A stretch of DNA of 64,000 nucleotides from Chrysomallon squamiferum (lineage: Eukaryota > Mollusca > Gastropoda > Neomphalida > Peltospiridae). Position numbers and translations under genes: made by a program. The notes beneath the pieces are model-generated. The model searched no databases and was not told the origin of the DNA. It worked only from the letters and a program-made list of their open reading frames with translations. The stretch covers positions 30,246,457 to 30,310,456 of the forward strand of contig CM022665.1 in the NCBI GenBank assembly GCA_012295275.1, in the 5' to 3' direction. This document shows, in pieces, positions 42,401 to 57,785 of the stretch (the stretch's first letter is position 1; every line of letters begins with the position of its first letter).

Positions 42401-45400
42401 ATTCAAATTGAGGGTTTCTGTTCATGGAAATTTGATAAGAATATAATTTAAAAAAAAAAAATAGTACAATTATAAATAACCAATAATAATAAGATGAAGA
42501 GAGAGAAAAATTAATGTTTCTGATGCTTAAAATAAACAAATAGCTTAAATGAGATTAAGAATTATTGTTAGTGATATTTTAAGTGGATATCAAGATTTTT
42601 TTAATAGAGATTATTTTTATCCAGGTTCCATCCTTATTAAGATAGTCTAGATGACTAATCAGAAAGGTGTTGTTATTTCAAACAGAAACTGATCAATATA
42701 ATCTGTTTTAAACTACATCTTAAGTTCAATTCTTAGTCACAGATCTGATTTTCTTATTTTTAAGTCTGTCTTATTTAAAATATCTGTGGCAAGTACAGGT
42801 TGGCTACAGGTTGCTTTGTCATGAAAGATGATATATCTTGTACAGTATTATAAACAGAGCACACTTAGCAAGTCTTAATTCGGTGAGCCAAAGTAGGTGT
42901 ATGAATGAAGTAACGCCACTCACAATCAGACAGGTAATCACACAGGCTGTCTGTTGAGACAGTATCACACTGGTGACCTATCCCACCATGACATCACTCC
43001 AGTGTCACAATGCGTAAGGAAGCTATAGATGTTAGATTTTGTGTAATCATGCGTGAAAATTAGCAGAATACAAACTATGTTTTAGTGATATATGTAGGTC
43101 TGAGGCTAGACTTCACTGAACACAAATAACAGTTATTTCTTCTTTTTTTCTTCTCTTTCAAGTAAACTGGCGTAAGCTGTATAAAAAGTTTAACTTCTAT
43201 TCAGAGTAAATAGCATAACAAAACAGAAGAAATAAGAACAAAATATACAGCAAAGTTCAGTGGAGCATTCTTAATCTGAGTATAATAAACTTTATTGTAA
43301 TTTCAAACTCTTCCTTCCCAGAAAAGAAAAGAAAAAAGTGAATGAAAAAGTTCTGTGGAATCAGTTTGGTTTAAAATATCAAAGATAAATGAATGTTACA
43401 GTTATGGCAATAAACAGAATAGATAGATATGTGTTAGTTTGTTTGGTTAACTGTTGCAGGATTTGTGTTTATCGTTTTGTATTTATTTACTTATTTATTA
43501 TTATTATTATTTTGTTGTTTTTTTGTTTTTAAATAACAGTATAAAGGTAATGTTTTTAAAAATCAACTGAAGTATAAATATAATGGGCCTTAACCATGTT
43601 AACTCCATTATACATGTATTTATTTCCATTTAATTCTCAAAACCAATCATCACATTTTATGTATTTTTCTATCTATGAATGTACATGTATGTATCTGAAG
43701 GGTTAAATTATTGAATTTAAAAGCTAAAGCAACACCTCTGAGAAAATGATGAGCTTTAATTCTTTGCCTGCCTGAAGGTGAAGTGGAGAACTCTATGGAA
43801 GTTAAACTGCAGCCAACATATGTTCAAAGAATTAGCTAACTTTAGTGCCTTACCACAAAACCACACTGGATACCAGTCACTGACAATTTAAATACAGAAC
43901 AGAGGCCACACTGCTAGCAATTAAACAACTATGTAATTGCAACTTGTAGTTTACATTCTAATAATTAGTAAGCAATATGATCTTTCAAAGCCATGAGAAA
44001 TAATGAGAAATTCATGGAAGGCTAATGTAAAATAATCTGTGTTGTGTATCTGATATTTTTGTTTGACAGATAGTCTTTGAACTTAAGGGGTACTCTCTCT
44101 ACATGATAATCTAGAGCACTGGACAAAAACAGCAACAAAAAAACAACACCTTTAATAATCTAGTATTAACTTTATCAATAATGTCATTTTAACCATGTCT
44201 TCTGCAGCCAGAATATAACAGTGATTTATAAAATTGTACAACAAATGCCTATTAAAATAACAAAATCTTTCATGGATAAATTTTAATATTTTCAGTCAGA
44301 ATAAAACATTTATGCTTGTGGTTTTTTTTTTTTTTTACTCTTTCACCTTAGATAATAAAATCACTAAAAATACCTTCATATAGATTATAATGATGTGTAG
44401 AATAATAAAAATGAATGGCATTTTGCTATTCTGTGATTCATGGTCCAAAACAGTCTTCTTTTTTTTTTTTCTGTAGCTAAGTTACTGTTCTGTTTCGGCT
44501 GTAGAGCTTGGCTAATGGCATAATTTGTGAAGTTACTCCTAGGTTATTAAACTTGTAAATTAACATTTTGTGCCATGCCCAGTGGTCTGATTCATGATTC
44601 TGAAGAATAACAATTTCGTGAATCTTTCAACCAGGAATGTTTAAAAACAAAAAGAAGGAAACTTTTCTTCTCTAGTCTGTTGTGTTGCTGTCAGAGTTAA
44701 AATGCTATGAAACTGATACAACTGTTAAAGGTTAAAAATAGTTAATTTTTTCTTTGTTATCTGATGTACACATCCAGCTTTGTACATGGTCAAGTTTAAA
44801 TTTCAGTATTCAATTTCAAAGTAGTATTAAGTAACAGCATGGAAACATTTATACTAATAAACAGTACTTCAAATCAATGTACACTATTCATACAGAACTA
44901 ACCTATCAACTTTCCTAGACAAGAAAAATAAATATACTGCTGGATTACCTGGTCAAAATTTTGAACTTTAGTACAAAATTAAACTGGCTAGATTTGCTAA
45001 TAATAAAATTTTATTTTTCTTTCTTTATTTTAATTTGTTTTTATTTATTTATTTTTTTATTATTATTTAGAATTATGAAATATTTATTTTAGTGTTTCAG
45101 TTTAGAAGGGGAAAAAAAAAAAAAAAAAAATCAATTTACACCTGGCATTTCTCCAGGGCAAAATATTATGAGCAACTTTTGACATTTATTAATAGAACAT
45201 CTTCTTAAATGTCAAACATATATTTCAGAGGGTTTGTATTTTTATGTTTTTATTTTTTATTTTTTTTTTTTTTACTTTAAAAAAAAAAATAATAAAATAA
45301 TGTTACTTTTATTTATGAAAGCTAATGTATTACCAGAAAAGTAATAACAGCTAAAGTGCATGAAATCTAGTTTGTGTCTAAAAACAGAAAACATCGTTTT

Positions 45401-48400
45401 TTTTCAAAAGTATATAAATTTAGCATGAGTTGTTAGGTGTTAAGAATGAAAGCTGTTGTCAAAAAAAAAGAAAAAAGATAGTGTGTGTAAATCAGACTGG
45501 ATAAAATTACATAAAACAGTTTACAAAGCTGACAACAAACTAATTACCTCATTTCTAAAATTGCTTCAATTTTAAGCTGGGGTGCTAAACAGAAACACAT
45601 TTCCTTTAAAGGTAACATAATCCCAAACCCCCTGCCTTATTTAAAAACAACTTTATTAAACACTGTTTAATTATCTTAATATATAAGCAAAATATAATTT
45701 GCAGTACCTTTGTTCTTCTTTAATAATTGCAAAGACTGATTTACAGCTTGAACATTTCCAGAACTTGTTTTTAATATTCATTTACACTGTGGGGTTTTCT
45801 GTATGGTGCAAGTATTTCTCATGGACTGATACACCAATTCATGAAAATTTATATGTTTGCATATCAGCATGTACTTTACAAGAACTCAGTTACCTTGTAC
45901 TCAGCTGTTTATCTACTCAAAATGAATTTGATTAGTAGTTGTAATACAAATGTTTTTTTTGTTTAATTTTTTGGGGGGGTTTTCAGTTGTTTTATATATA
46001 TATATGAACATATGCATGCACATGCTCATATATATATATATACACAAGCATGAAGAAAGATATAAATATAAAGAAACTCTAACATAAGACAACTTAAATC
46101 ATCAGGATTGTGAAAGATTTTAAGTTAACATAAACTCCATTAACACTTTTTCAAACAAATTTAAATGTAAGAGAAAAAAAAAATTCTTTGGCCTTTGCCA
46201 TTATCTTATCTCTAGCTCAGCCTGTGTTCAAACAGACAAGAAGATCTGTTTGATCCTTCACAGTTTCCTACAAATTGTCAAAGTGTGAAAGATCAACAGT
46301 CAAAAAGGAGAGAGAAAAAAAAACATTCTTTCTTTACGTTTGTAGCTGCCAAATTAAACACCATCATTGAGATACATTACAAAACACAAAACGTATCTAT
46401 AAACACATTTTATTAATGAACTTAATTTTAACCCAATTTTTTTTTAAATCTTTAGGATAAAATAAATTCTGTAAAAAAATAAAGTATACAAATAAAAATT
46501 TAAAGAATCAAAAGATTTTTTTTTCTCTCCTCAACCAAGTTAAAGATCCCATAAAAAAAAAAAAAAAAAAAAAAAATTAAACTACTCATTGTCTTGAAAA
46601 TGGATCCTTTGCCAAATAAAATAATTACCTTTAAAACAAATACATTATTTTAAATACTTTTTTCACCAAATATTTCTAAAAAACTTGAAAATTTCGGTTA
46701 CTCATACTGCAACCACAAAATAAAGCAAACAGAAATAACAAAATAAAAAAAGAACAAGAAGAAAAAAACTCTTCAAAAATAGGTATTTTTTACTGTTGTG
46801 TATGAAGAATAGGCTGTGTCCCTTCTACAGACAAACTAAGAAAGATTGTTCTTCAGTTTGCTGTGATGTGTATGTATACGGTTGGAGGCTGCATGTACAT
46901 ATGTACAGAGAAAACACTTTGATCAAAACACTGTAGCTGTTGAGGAATGAACTTTGTTCAGTTACTTCTTTAGTTCAACATCTCTCAAAGTATTACTATA
47001 ATTAAAAAGATTTCTGCTGTCACATTTCTAATTATTTATAAATACAATTTAGCAATATTATCAGAAGGTATGTAACTCAGATGTTAATGCATGAATATGA
47101 ATATACATTGAAATATATATAACTTTATAAGGAAAGTAATGGCTATTTGATGATTTACTGATTACAAGTGTCCCATATAAAATATAAATTACAGGTACAC
47201 AGCCTCAAGCTAAGTTTTTATCAGCAGTAAATTTTATTTTATTTCTGTCACATTGCTGAAAGGACAGCAAATATAATTAAAATAAGCAAATGTGAAAGAA
47301 TAATAATCAGTTGGTTTTTTGTTGTTAATTCATTTTAAAAATCTTCCTTTGATTCTCAAACTAACTGCTTTGAAGCTGACACACATACATAAATAGTAAT
47401 CAGTAATAACATCTGCATTCATTAATTATTTTGTAAGTATCCAATAAAACAATATGAAAAAATAGGCTATTGTGACTAAAACAAAATGATGCAAAACAAT
47501 ACAGTTTGACTGAAGATCACTGACAACAGTACAAACAACTTATTTAAATATATGTACATGGACTAATGCACATAAACAGGTAAGGATATGGGAGTATTTA
47601 TTCACAGGAATAACATACATGTAAGGATATAGGAGTATTTATTCACTGGAATATTAAAATAGTGGGGCTAGTTGACAAATTACAGACCAGACAAGCACAG
47701 CTTGAAAGTGCAGACAATGGGTGTGTCGCATGCCTTGTTTGTGCAGTGTATCCCAGCACTTGAACAATGTTTGACAAAGTCTTCACTGAGATGTGTTGAA
47801 TGTCAAGATACAATCAACATTTATCACATACTGCATACACATTAGTTCTTAAAGATTTTTAACAAAACCACATCTTTTTTATCATGTAATAAGTCTTGTT
47901 GTCATCTTTAGTATCCTACTTACATGATAAATATTGGGAGGGCACCATCATCAATGTCAATAAAAGAGATACCAAGTGTGCATATAAACAAAGCAATTAA
48001 TCACTTAGAAGGTTTGAAATAGAATAGTAAATAAAATGATATACAATAACTTAATGATTTTTAAATGTTATTACTTTAAGAACTGTATTTGATGTATTTC
48101 AGTCACTCCCCCCACACACAATTTATTTTCTTCTCTTTAGTAATTGCTTAATTTAGTAATAATCAATAATTTACAATATTTTAACCAGTGGACAATTAAT
48201 AGTACCATACACATAGTATCTGTTTGTTTGTCTATCTCTCTCTCTCTTTCTCTCAGCACTCAGCTATGAAAATATTCACTTACTACATGTTGGTTTTAGA
48301 AAACCATCACATCGATAAGTTGTATTTTATTTTTATTCAGCAGTAAATAACTCATGAAACAATTCAAGACATACATAAAATACATTCATAAAAATGTCAG

Positions 48401-50168
48401 ATATATTCACAAAAACTGACATATGGATACAATAAGTGAAACATTGAACTGCATAATAAATGAGAAAAAAAGAAAGAAAAAAGAAAGAAAAAATAACAAA
48501 AAAATATCCCCCAAAAATCAAACAACAAAAAGAATTTAAAAAAAAAAAATTAATATTAATAATAGTACTACAGTAATAACAAAAAGAAGTAAAAGAAGAA
48601 GACTGTTTCTTTTTTTCTTTTTTTCTTCTACCTTTACATTATGATTATCAATAAAAATTTCTCTTTGTGCACTTTTGAACTCCATCTCCCACTCAAGGCT
48701 TAGTGCTATTGTATATAATACAAAAGAATAAAATGCTATACCATCCAAATACAGGTACAGAATTCATCAGGTCATTTTATACTTATGTGAAACATCTTGG
48801 TGAATTAGTCTCCAGTGTTGTAGTATCTGCTGAAACACTCTTGTTAATGTCTTTTAGTTTTCTACAGCTGGATACTTCAGCAGATGCAAACTATTATCTT
48901 GTTACTGTAATCTCCATATATACACTATGACATGCTAAGAATACCTTTGTAGTAACATACATATCCTTTCTGTAGGGAGGTGGGAGAGGAAAAGGAGAAA
49001 CATAGACATGGATTATAGATAGAAAATTATCTCTCTTTAATCTTGTAAAAATATATACAGACTAAATAACATTACATTTCTCCATTAATTTATGTTTTAC
49101 AAGACAAACAGTTTATTATGTAGGACTACATTCTGTAACATTCAAACTCAGTGTCAAAGCATCTGTTATTCACTTTAACTTTTGTAAAAAAAATAACCAA
49201 AAAAACATGATGTTCTGATCTTTTTTTTTATTATTATTTTTAATTTTTTAATTTTTTAATTTATTTATTTCTTCGTTTTTTTGTTGTTGTTTTTTTGTTG
49301 TTGTTGTTAAAAACCATATGCATAAAAACGAAGGTAAAAATAGTTTTGGGATTTTTTTCTTTTCAAACGGTTATTCAAAAGTCAATGAAGATTTTCTTTT
49401 CTCATGAATATAACTTTACCTCTAAGTATTTTCTGCTGAATAATGGTAAAATATATAGTAAGCTTCAAATCCAAAATATTTAGGAGATTTGAGATTCTCT
49501 AAATGTTAAATGAATTTATTTTTATTTGCAAACACACTAATGCAGTGTTTCTCAACCTTTTTACCCTTGTGTAACCCTTGAAATAAATTACATGTCTCAA
49601 GAAAACCCTGCACAAAAACATTTATATACCATGTCTTTCTCTTATTTTTTCATTGTAGTTCATATGGTAAAAAAATATATTTTTTGAATAAGGAAATATT
49701 AATACTTTTTTTGTCAAATTTATTGGTAATGCTAAATAAAACATAGACAACTGATCTAAACCATGCCTGTGTCCTGTACTTGAGTGAGTCACATAATACA
49801 CAAATCAGCACGTAAAATACAGGTCCCCGTCCACTGGGTGGGCACTGACTAGTGAAGGCAGTTTCACGCTAGCACCGTACAGACATCACAAAATATTTTC
49901 CTAATGATTATCATCTTTTAAATAACAATAGAATAGATAGGATAATGTCTTTTTTCAATAACAAAATATTTCCATAGAATATGAATTTAAATAAAAATAA
50001 CTCAAAAGTGCATTAACTTATTTTACTCTTTCTTAATGAATCTGCTTATTTAGGGAAGTTATTTTTAAAATTTTAGTATAATAACTAATTAAGGAAATAA
50101 CGTTTATTACAAAATCAGTATTATCAAGAAAAGCTCACAAACGCTTACAATTTTAAATTTTACAAAAT

Positions 50169-50216
<48 letters not shown>

Positions 50217-51293
50217 AACTGCTAAATAAGATTTCTGTAAGAATGTTTTAAAGGCTTATTTTTTATTTATTACTATATATATATATTTTTTTTAAATTTA
50301 TTTATGTATCACAGAGTTTTTATCCCAGTAATTTTTTTTTGTTTTTTAGATACTGAAAAATACAGAACCCCAAAACATCTCATACTAAACTTCAGCAGTG
50401 ATCTATTAACAGTGTGTACCAAGTACTTGGACAGAATACACCTGTTTTACACACTACACTTTCTGTATTCCTAGCAAGCCATATATAAACAATGGATCAC
50501 CTTTCACAAATGGTTCTATATTTTTTCAAACAGCTTGCACCATAATCACAGATGGAGACTGACATGTTTATTAAGTTTTGCTTAAAGCTTAGGTTCACTG
50601 TACATTACAAACCAGCGTAAGCCAGGGATGAAGGAGCAGGTGTGAATGCAGTAAACATGTAATAAATTTTGCGTGTGCATATGTGCATGTGTGTGTGTGC
50701 ATCCATGTACTTTGAACTAATTTTTAATAAATTATATACTTCAATATATTAACAGATTTAATATTTAGCTATCACAGTAAATGCTGATACTAATTACTCT
50801 GATGTATTTGATTATATTTAAACAAGCAAAAGAAATTAAAAGTAAAAAAAAAAAGAAACAACAATTGCACGGAAGTGAAAAAATACAAATCTTCTGGAAT
50901 CCAATTATATAATATAAGAAAAAAATACTAGCAAATTTAATAATATTTTTATAAGTACATTTCTGTTATATATAATTATACAGTATAAACATAATTAAAG
51001 TAAATATATTTCTGGAAATTGTTAAGTCCTAATCAGAACAAATTTGAATGCATGTTTAAAAATAATAAATCATATTGCTGACAAAATGTAATACTGAAAT
51101 TAGAATAAAAGAAAAATTTCTACATCACTAATGTAACTGATACACGTGGGATGTCAATAGTAAAATATCATACATCTATAATTTTATATCTGACCAGAAA
51201 ATCTTCAACTTGGATAAACAGCCCACAAAATAATGAATACAAAATTGTATGGCTAACTATTCCTATATAAAGAAAACATTAAATAAAACATCT

Positions 51294-51330
<37 letters not shown>

Positions 51331-54300
51331 TCACTCTCTGTATAATAAATATGTGCTGAATTACAAAAGAGATATTTAAACAAATTTGTTCCCAAATCTG
51401 ATATAATGGGCTGTGAAACTGAAGTAATGTAATAAATGTGTGCATGTTAATATATTCCAAAGAATTATGAAATGTTTTAAAGAAAAATGTATCATTCTGA
51501 TTACACATAAAAACCATCAGTGATAGAATTCAAACTTAATTATGAGAAAAATGATACAGAGGTGTGAAACTAACCCTGCAGGGTAGGCTATGGTACCCGA
51601 GTTGGTATCACATGCTAGTGCTGCTCCATTGTTGACAGTCAGTCCCAGTACCCTTTCAAGTGTCACCTGAAAACAAAAAGAGAAGTTTTTTAATTATGGC
51701 ACTGAAGATTATAAACATATAAAATAATTAATAAAATCTACATAGGATTTGGTGATGCATACAGATAACTTAAATATTATTTGAATATCTATAAAGTTAT
51801 TGTTTAATTGGTTTTAACATTCACTCTTTGCTAATTATAAAGTATGACAACAAAATAAGACTGTGTGGATAAGGGAGGCAGATAATTTATTCTTTTATGA
51901 TGTATGCCATTTTATACAAAAAAACCCAACAACAACCTGAAAACAAACAAAATCTAAGGTAAAATAGTTTTAAGCTTTCTATTCCTCTATGAGGCTGTAT
52001 CATATTGTTTTAATTTGTCTCAAATATTTTTTAAAAATATTTTGAATTCAATGTAACAAAATAATAAATATGAAAACTTAATTATAGATAGACAGATATA
52101 GAGAATCTTTCTAACAGGTATGCAATGGTTTTGTGGTGAAAAATCACAGAACCAAATTATGAAATCATGTGCTTATCTGCAGTTTGAAAATGCACTGCCA
52201 GATGTGCCCATCTATCCACTAAAGCAATAGTGGAGCATTCTTAGAACTCTTGCTACAATTCTGTCAGCAGAACATCTGATACAAATTCCATCTCTGTTTT
52301 AGACAATGAAGAAGAAGAAAAAAATTCCTTCAAGGATTAAAGATATCCTCAATAACATTTACTATTTTTAAATAATGACCTTTATTTTTATTTAATTTTA
52401 TTATTATTATTATTATTTTAATCTTCTTTTCATTTATTTATTTATTTATTTTATTAAATGCTTTCTTTTCTCATCTCATTTTTTTAGGTACAATAAGCTA
52501 CTCCATAGGCAAAGGATGTATTTATGAGCAGGTCAAACTGACCTAAACATGGTGCCACAAGTTCTAGATTTATGATGCATGGTCGCTGGTACTAGATCTG
52601 GTTTACTTTTGAATAAAGATTAATCATTAATGATAATAATAATGTCAAATAAAATGATATGAACAGTTGTGTGTTTTGATGTACGAGATAATTTGAATGT
52701 TTTATTAAGAAAAAACCCTGATTAAGTTTACTTAGAAATTACTCTTTGTTTATTTTCTATCATTTTTTTTTTTTTTTTAAATTCATTATTCATATTAAAG
52801 AAAACATATTTTGAGTTTAAAAATGTGGCACACATTTCTTCTCCAGAAATCAGCAAACTGTTTGACTGTTACTTGCCTGAAGCACCAATACAGCAAAGAT
52901 CAGGAAGACTGTTTAACAGTAAACTAAGCATACATTAAACAAAAACATATCTGTTTGAAGTAAGCCATCTGACTGAGTATATCAATGTCAAAATAAAAAA
53001 AAAGATTGAAAAAAAAAGTAGTAAAACTAATATAATGAACCGTATTTGCTTAACAAACAGTTGGCTACATGGTTAAATTCTGTAATCAGCAGTGGTAAGT
53101 GCACAACAGGTAGACAGGGCGTAATCACAATTGACAACTATGTACATAATGTCAATGTACACAGAGGGAAAGAGAGAAAAGCACAGCCTGAAGAGCTTGT
53201 ACATTTTATTCATTAGAAAGAGAATACTGGCATACTGCTCTTTGAACCAAGCATATTATCTCATTTAAGCCAGTTTATGAGAGATCAAATTTCTAACCTT
53301 GATCATCAGTTGATCCAGACAACCTCTAGACTGTCATAAAATTGTCAGTTTAAAGAAATGAGGACCAGAAGAATTAAGATTTATCTGAATGTTATGTATA
53401 GTCAATTAATCTAATTCACAGAATCAGTGTATGTAGAAACTGCTATCTGATCTTTGAAATCATGTTTTTCTTGCAACTGAAATAAAATGCAATGGCTTTC
53501 ACAAAGTAACACTTGAAAATAAAAAAATTAAAATTAAAATGAATGAGAATGTCTGTTTACAGTTAAGCAAGCAAAGACAAAGATAATTTTATTTAGTGAA
53601 AATGGAAGATAGTTTCAAAATGTACTTTTATCTCCCTTTTATTTTTTTTTTTTATTCATTAATTTTTTTGTTGTTTTTTGTTTGTTGATAATTTCACAAT
53701 TTACATTTAGTAAAGGAAAGATTAGAGTCAAGTTTTTCTTATAATTCTGAGAAAATATAATGACTTTCAAAACTTAACTCGGTTAAGTGTGTAAAAATAA
53801 AACAGAACTTTTTTCTTTTCTTTTAAGATCAGGAATAACGATAGCAAAAGAAAAACCCAAAGGATTGAGTAATGATATTTCAAGACAACTGCTGCTGTTA
53901 CACCACCTCAAGGTGAAACAGAAGTTAGCTAAAATTGGGTTGTGAAAACGATCTTACTGATTTGCTATTTTTTCTACCTTATGCCCTGAACTGAGCTTAC
54001 AAAAAAACAAACAAAAAATAAATCACAGGCGTTGTCTTAATCCAAACACAAAAATAGTCAAAATCATTTTTTTTTTTTTTAAATCTTTTTTCACTTATGA
54101 TGAGCATGCCAAAAACAAAAAAGCAGGAGAGAAAACAAAATATACATACATACATAATTAAAAAGTTATTTTTGGATGTAGTAAAACATCAAATAAATGA
54201 AAAGTGCTTGCTATTTAAAAATATTTTATATTATTTATTTAATAAAAGAAAAAAGTTGAGCTAAAACATTTCCAAATATTTTATCTGGAATCTATGGCTA

Positions 54301-57300
54301 ACAATTCATTAAGTCATTTTCAAGTTATTATTTTTGAAAGGGAGATTTAAAAAATAATGTTTTTATTTTGTTGAAGTGTTGTTTTCATGATATATTTCCT
54401 ATAGTGTCATACAAAATCAATTATTAAATACAAATATATATGAAATGATGTTATCCATGTTGTTATTTTCTGAAAGATACTGTTATCTGTTATGTCTTTA
54501 TGAGTAACACCTAATTTAACTTAAGTATATACAATAATATAAATATTATATTTGAAACAAATATTCTTTAACTCTTTCATTGGCAACGTATACTAAATCA
54601 AACATTACACAGATATTCCAGTGCAAACATAACTGATACTTACTTGTCCACATAATTTAAATTCAAATTGTACTAGAATATAAAAATTAATTTTCTGTTT
54701 GTGAGATACAATGTATAAAAATTAAGTCAAGTCAATGCTGACAATACAATATTTGTCCAAAAATATAATCATCTTATAGCACAGATAAATGTACACAATA
54801 TTTATGTGTGTGCACTTGAGTAACTTTAAGTGAGTAAGCATATGCAATAAATTAACAGAAGTGATGCTAAATCAATAATATTATGACTATGGAGCTTGCT
54901 GTTGTGTAACTGAAATGTGCAAGTAATCTAAGAAGTAGACTGCTTTCCTTAAATTGGCAAGTAAGACAAACGAAAGATTATGTTTCACAAGCATTTGTTA
55001 CCAATCACCTTGGGAAGCTGCTGTAGGTACATATACCTTTAACTTGCATACCTTTGTGAAAGCTCTCTCATATTCATATGCTGCATATTCTGGTTATGTA
55101 TATATTTAATTAAATTTGTTTCTCGTGCAGGTAAAAGACATGAATCAAAATATCAAAATACAAAAACAAAAAAAAACCCAAAAATTGTAGTATATAATTA
55201 TCTTTTTTTTTCTTCTTTCTTTTTGCTATTTTCTCTTTTTGTAACTGATAAATAAAGCTTAAAAAAAAAAAAAATAATAAAAGATTTAAAAATAAAATAC
55301 TAAATGTAAGTAAATATCACTAAATACAATGCATAAATAATTACTTTTTATGGACTTTAAAAGTAGTCCAACAGAATAAACTTTAAAAAAAAAAAAAAAA
55401 AAAAAATGTAAAGAAAAGAAAATTTGAAATTTTAAAGTGAAATTAGTTTGATACAAGACATTATTGTTTGTTTAAATCTTGTAAGTCGTACATACAAGGT
55501 TTATGGTTATACACTTTTAATGTTTTGGGTTTTTTTTTTTGTTGTTAAATAGATACTGCTCCAGATACACACAACAGATAATGAGGAAAACTAAAATAAG
55601 GAGTACTGATTTGATCAGAAATGTCAAGGCAAAATATATGAGCCCATAAAACATTTCAAGGATATCTTCTTACCTATGTGACAATTACCAACACATCCCT
55701 TAACCACAGTACCAGTCTTTACCTTACCACAATATAATTACTTTCAAAAAAACAAAAACAAAAGTTAAAATTGAACCAAAAGTATATAATGCATGGTCCT
55801 GGACATACATTCAGTGCCACATTAGTTTTTAACCCCCCAAAACATATGTTAATTAAATAAATAAATAATAAAAGTATTATTATTATTAATATAATAAAAA
55901 TAATTTGACTTTAGAGGAAAGGGAATCTGAAAATAATGATTTGCTAGCAATAATTAACTTCACAAAGACCAAGAAAGTATTATATAATTTATTACAAATA
56001 TAATGAAGTATATGTAAAATAAAATATTTGTCAAAATTAAAATATATCTTGGAGAGCCATCATCATTAAGTACAGATAATGTGACAAACCAGACAGTAAA
56101 CAAATTATTAAATATAATCACAGCATACACAGCTGTTACCTAATTAAAATGAATCCAAGCTATTTCTGTTTTACAAAGTGTGTAAGTGTGTGTGTACGTA
56201 GCAGTCAAATGTAAATATATAAAACAGTTTAAAGGTATATATTAATGTAAATACTGAACTTGTGTTAGCTTATTGTAATTGGCAAACAGAAAACAAAATA
56301 AAATCACACTGAACATTGTAGCAGCACCCAGGTGATTCCCATTAACCCATGCAACAATTCACACAAACTTTTACAACTGTCATCCAGGTCAACTTTCTGG
56401 TTTCAGGCCATGTAAAGTGACTGATTAGTTCAATACGAACGTCAACATTTTGTACAATCAGTGTTATCATTTTCCTTTACGTGTAACACTAGGTCACTTT
56501 TATTCTGAGCCCTGTCTACACCCCACTTAATATGTTAACAATACCTGGATTATGGTTTTAAGTATGTAATACACCATACACCACATTCTGTCCAAGTTAT
56601 GTGTATGTATATAGGACAGGTTGAAAAGGTTCCATAATGTTTACTTTACCAAGTGTGGCCTTCAGTATTGTGACATATATACTGCATTAATTAAAAACAG
56701 AGATAGTCATTTAAAGCCATATTGCTTTACACTATATTAAATATATTAAGAAAAAGCTAGTGACTTATAGATTAGTACTTACTTAACTTTTTATATATAT
56801 TTTTATTAATATCATTTAAGCAAACTTTTTGATTTTTAACCTAAATTTTTCTTCAATTTAGAAAATTAAAAGAAAAAAATTAATTAAAATAGTAAATCAT
56901 TAATAATAATAATAAATAAATAAATAAATTTAAAAAAAAAAGAAAAAAAAAAAGAGAAAAAAGAAATGAAGAATAAAAATAATAACTCATTAAAAATCTC
57001 TTCTGTTTATGACGAGAATGTTTCTACAGTTTAAGCTAAACAACATTTATTTTAACTACTTTGATAAGCCTTACATGAACATAAATTTACATCACTGTGA
57101 CACTGCAATATATTAGCCATGACAGTAACAAGTTATATGCAATGTTTTTTTTGTTTTTTTTTCGTATTAAATAGCTGATATAAATGTAAGATATACTAAT
57201 AAGAGTATTAGTAACACATTATACTAGCTGACATCTCATTATAAATGCATTGCAATGTGTGTTTATGAAATGCTAAATACACACGCACATATATACAAAC

Positions 57301-57752
57301 ACATCCAAGTATGACAAATTACTTTTAAATGACACAAACTGTTTTTACCATATTATTTACTGGCACATCTAAAGCAGTCAAAAAAATGTGCACTAATGAA
57401 GCAACAGAACAAATGATGTAATTCCATGATTTCAGCCCTTCTCTAGCATTCCATCCAATTAGCAGCAAAATGCTCGTGTAAAAAAACTAAAATATACAGC
57501 ATTTACAAATAAGTACACTAACGAGCTGTAGAAAAAACAGATACTTAAGACAAGTATGTCAGAAATATTTTAAAAACCCAAACCTAACTTTTGGAAGCAA
57601 TCATTATAAATCAAAATGTTTTTCCTTCTCCTTCATCTTCGTCACAAGAAAGATAATTCATTGTACATAATTAGTTCATGAAAGAAAGCTGTCTCTTAAA
57701 TAAAAAAATTATTTACATCATTTTCAGCTACTTGTATATATTAATAACATTA

Positions 57753-57785
<33 letters not shown>

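Larger units (their letters stand above)
40656..51574 (-). other. WDR62/MAPKBP1 intron 2 (10.9 kb)
   Basis: The largest intron, between exon 2 (ends with two bases of a codon) and exon 3 (starts with one), so the frame closes without extra exons. It is mostly AT-rich. Items inside are the hairpin at 40846, a GC-richer patch with inverted repeats at 42885-43030, another at 43730-43920, a 41-base tandem duplication at 47580-47655, a hAT-like repeat end at 49543, and GT/AT (50169-50216) and CA (51297-51329) microsatellites. I see no second gene on either strand. Confidence 0.65.
31660..51666 (-). other. WDR62/MAPKBP1 exons 2-18: double WD40 propeller
   Basis: These 17 exons encode about residues 27-744. 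Blade-closing WD-like motifs recur: VRIWDV (exon 4), VNVWNW (5), VKFWYL (6), LYIWDV (10), IRVWNL (11), IHVYDV (15) and VFIWRL (18). The diagnostic family opening [18 protein letters not shown] is in exon 2, followed by [20 protein letters not shown] in exon 3. The block matches the two-propeller N-terminal half of WDR62/MAPKBP1. Exon 11 carries an insert of five aspartates between two blade strands, coded by a GAT repeat. Exons 2 and 3 are separated by the largest intron. Confidence 0.88.

Noticed and set aside
43730-43920. GC-richer patch as a coding exon
   Set aside because: Stops occur in all frames within short distance, and no family resemblance or splice pair fits the WDR62 frame.
51293-51517. 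Open frame ending in a Cys-Val repeat on the - strand
   Set aside because: It is a translation of the (CA)n tract in intron 2; no start context or homology.
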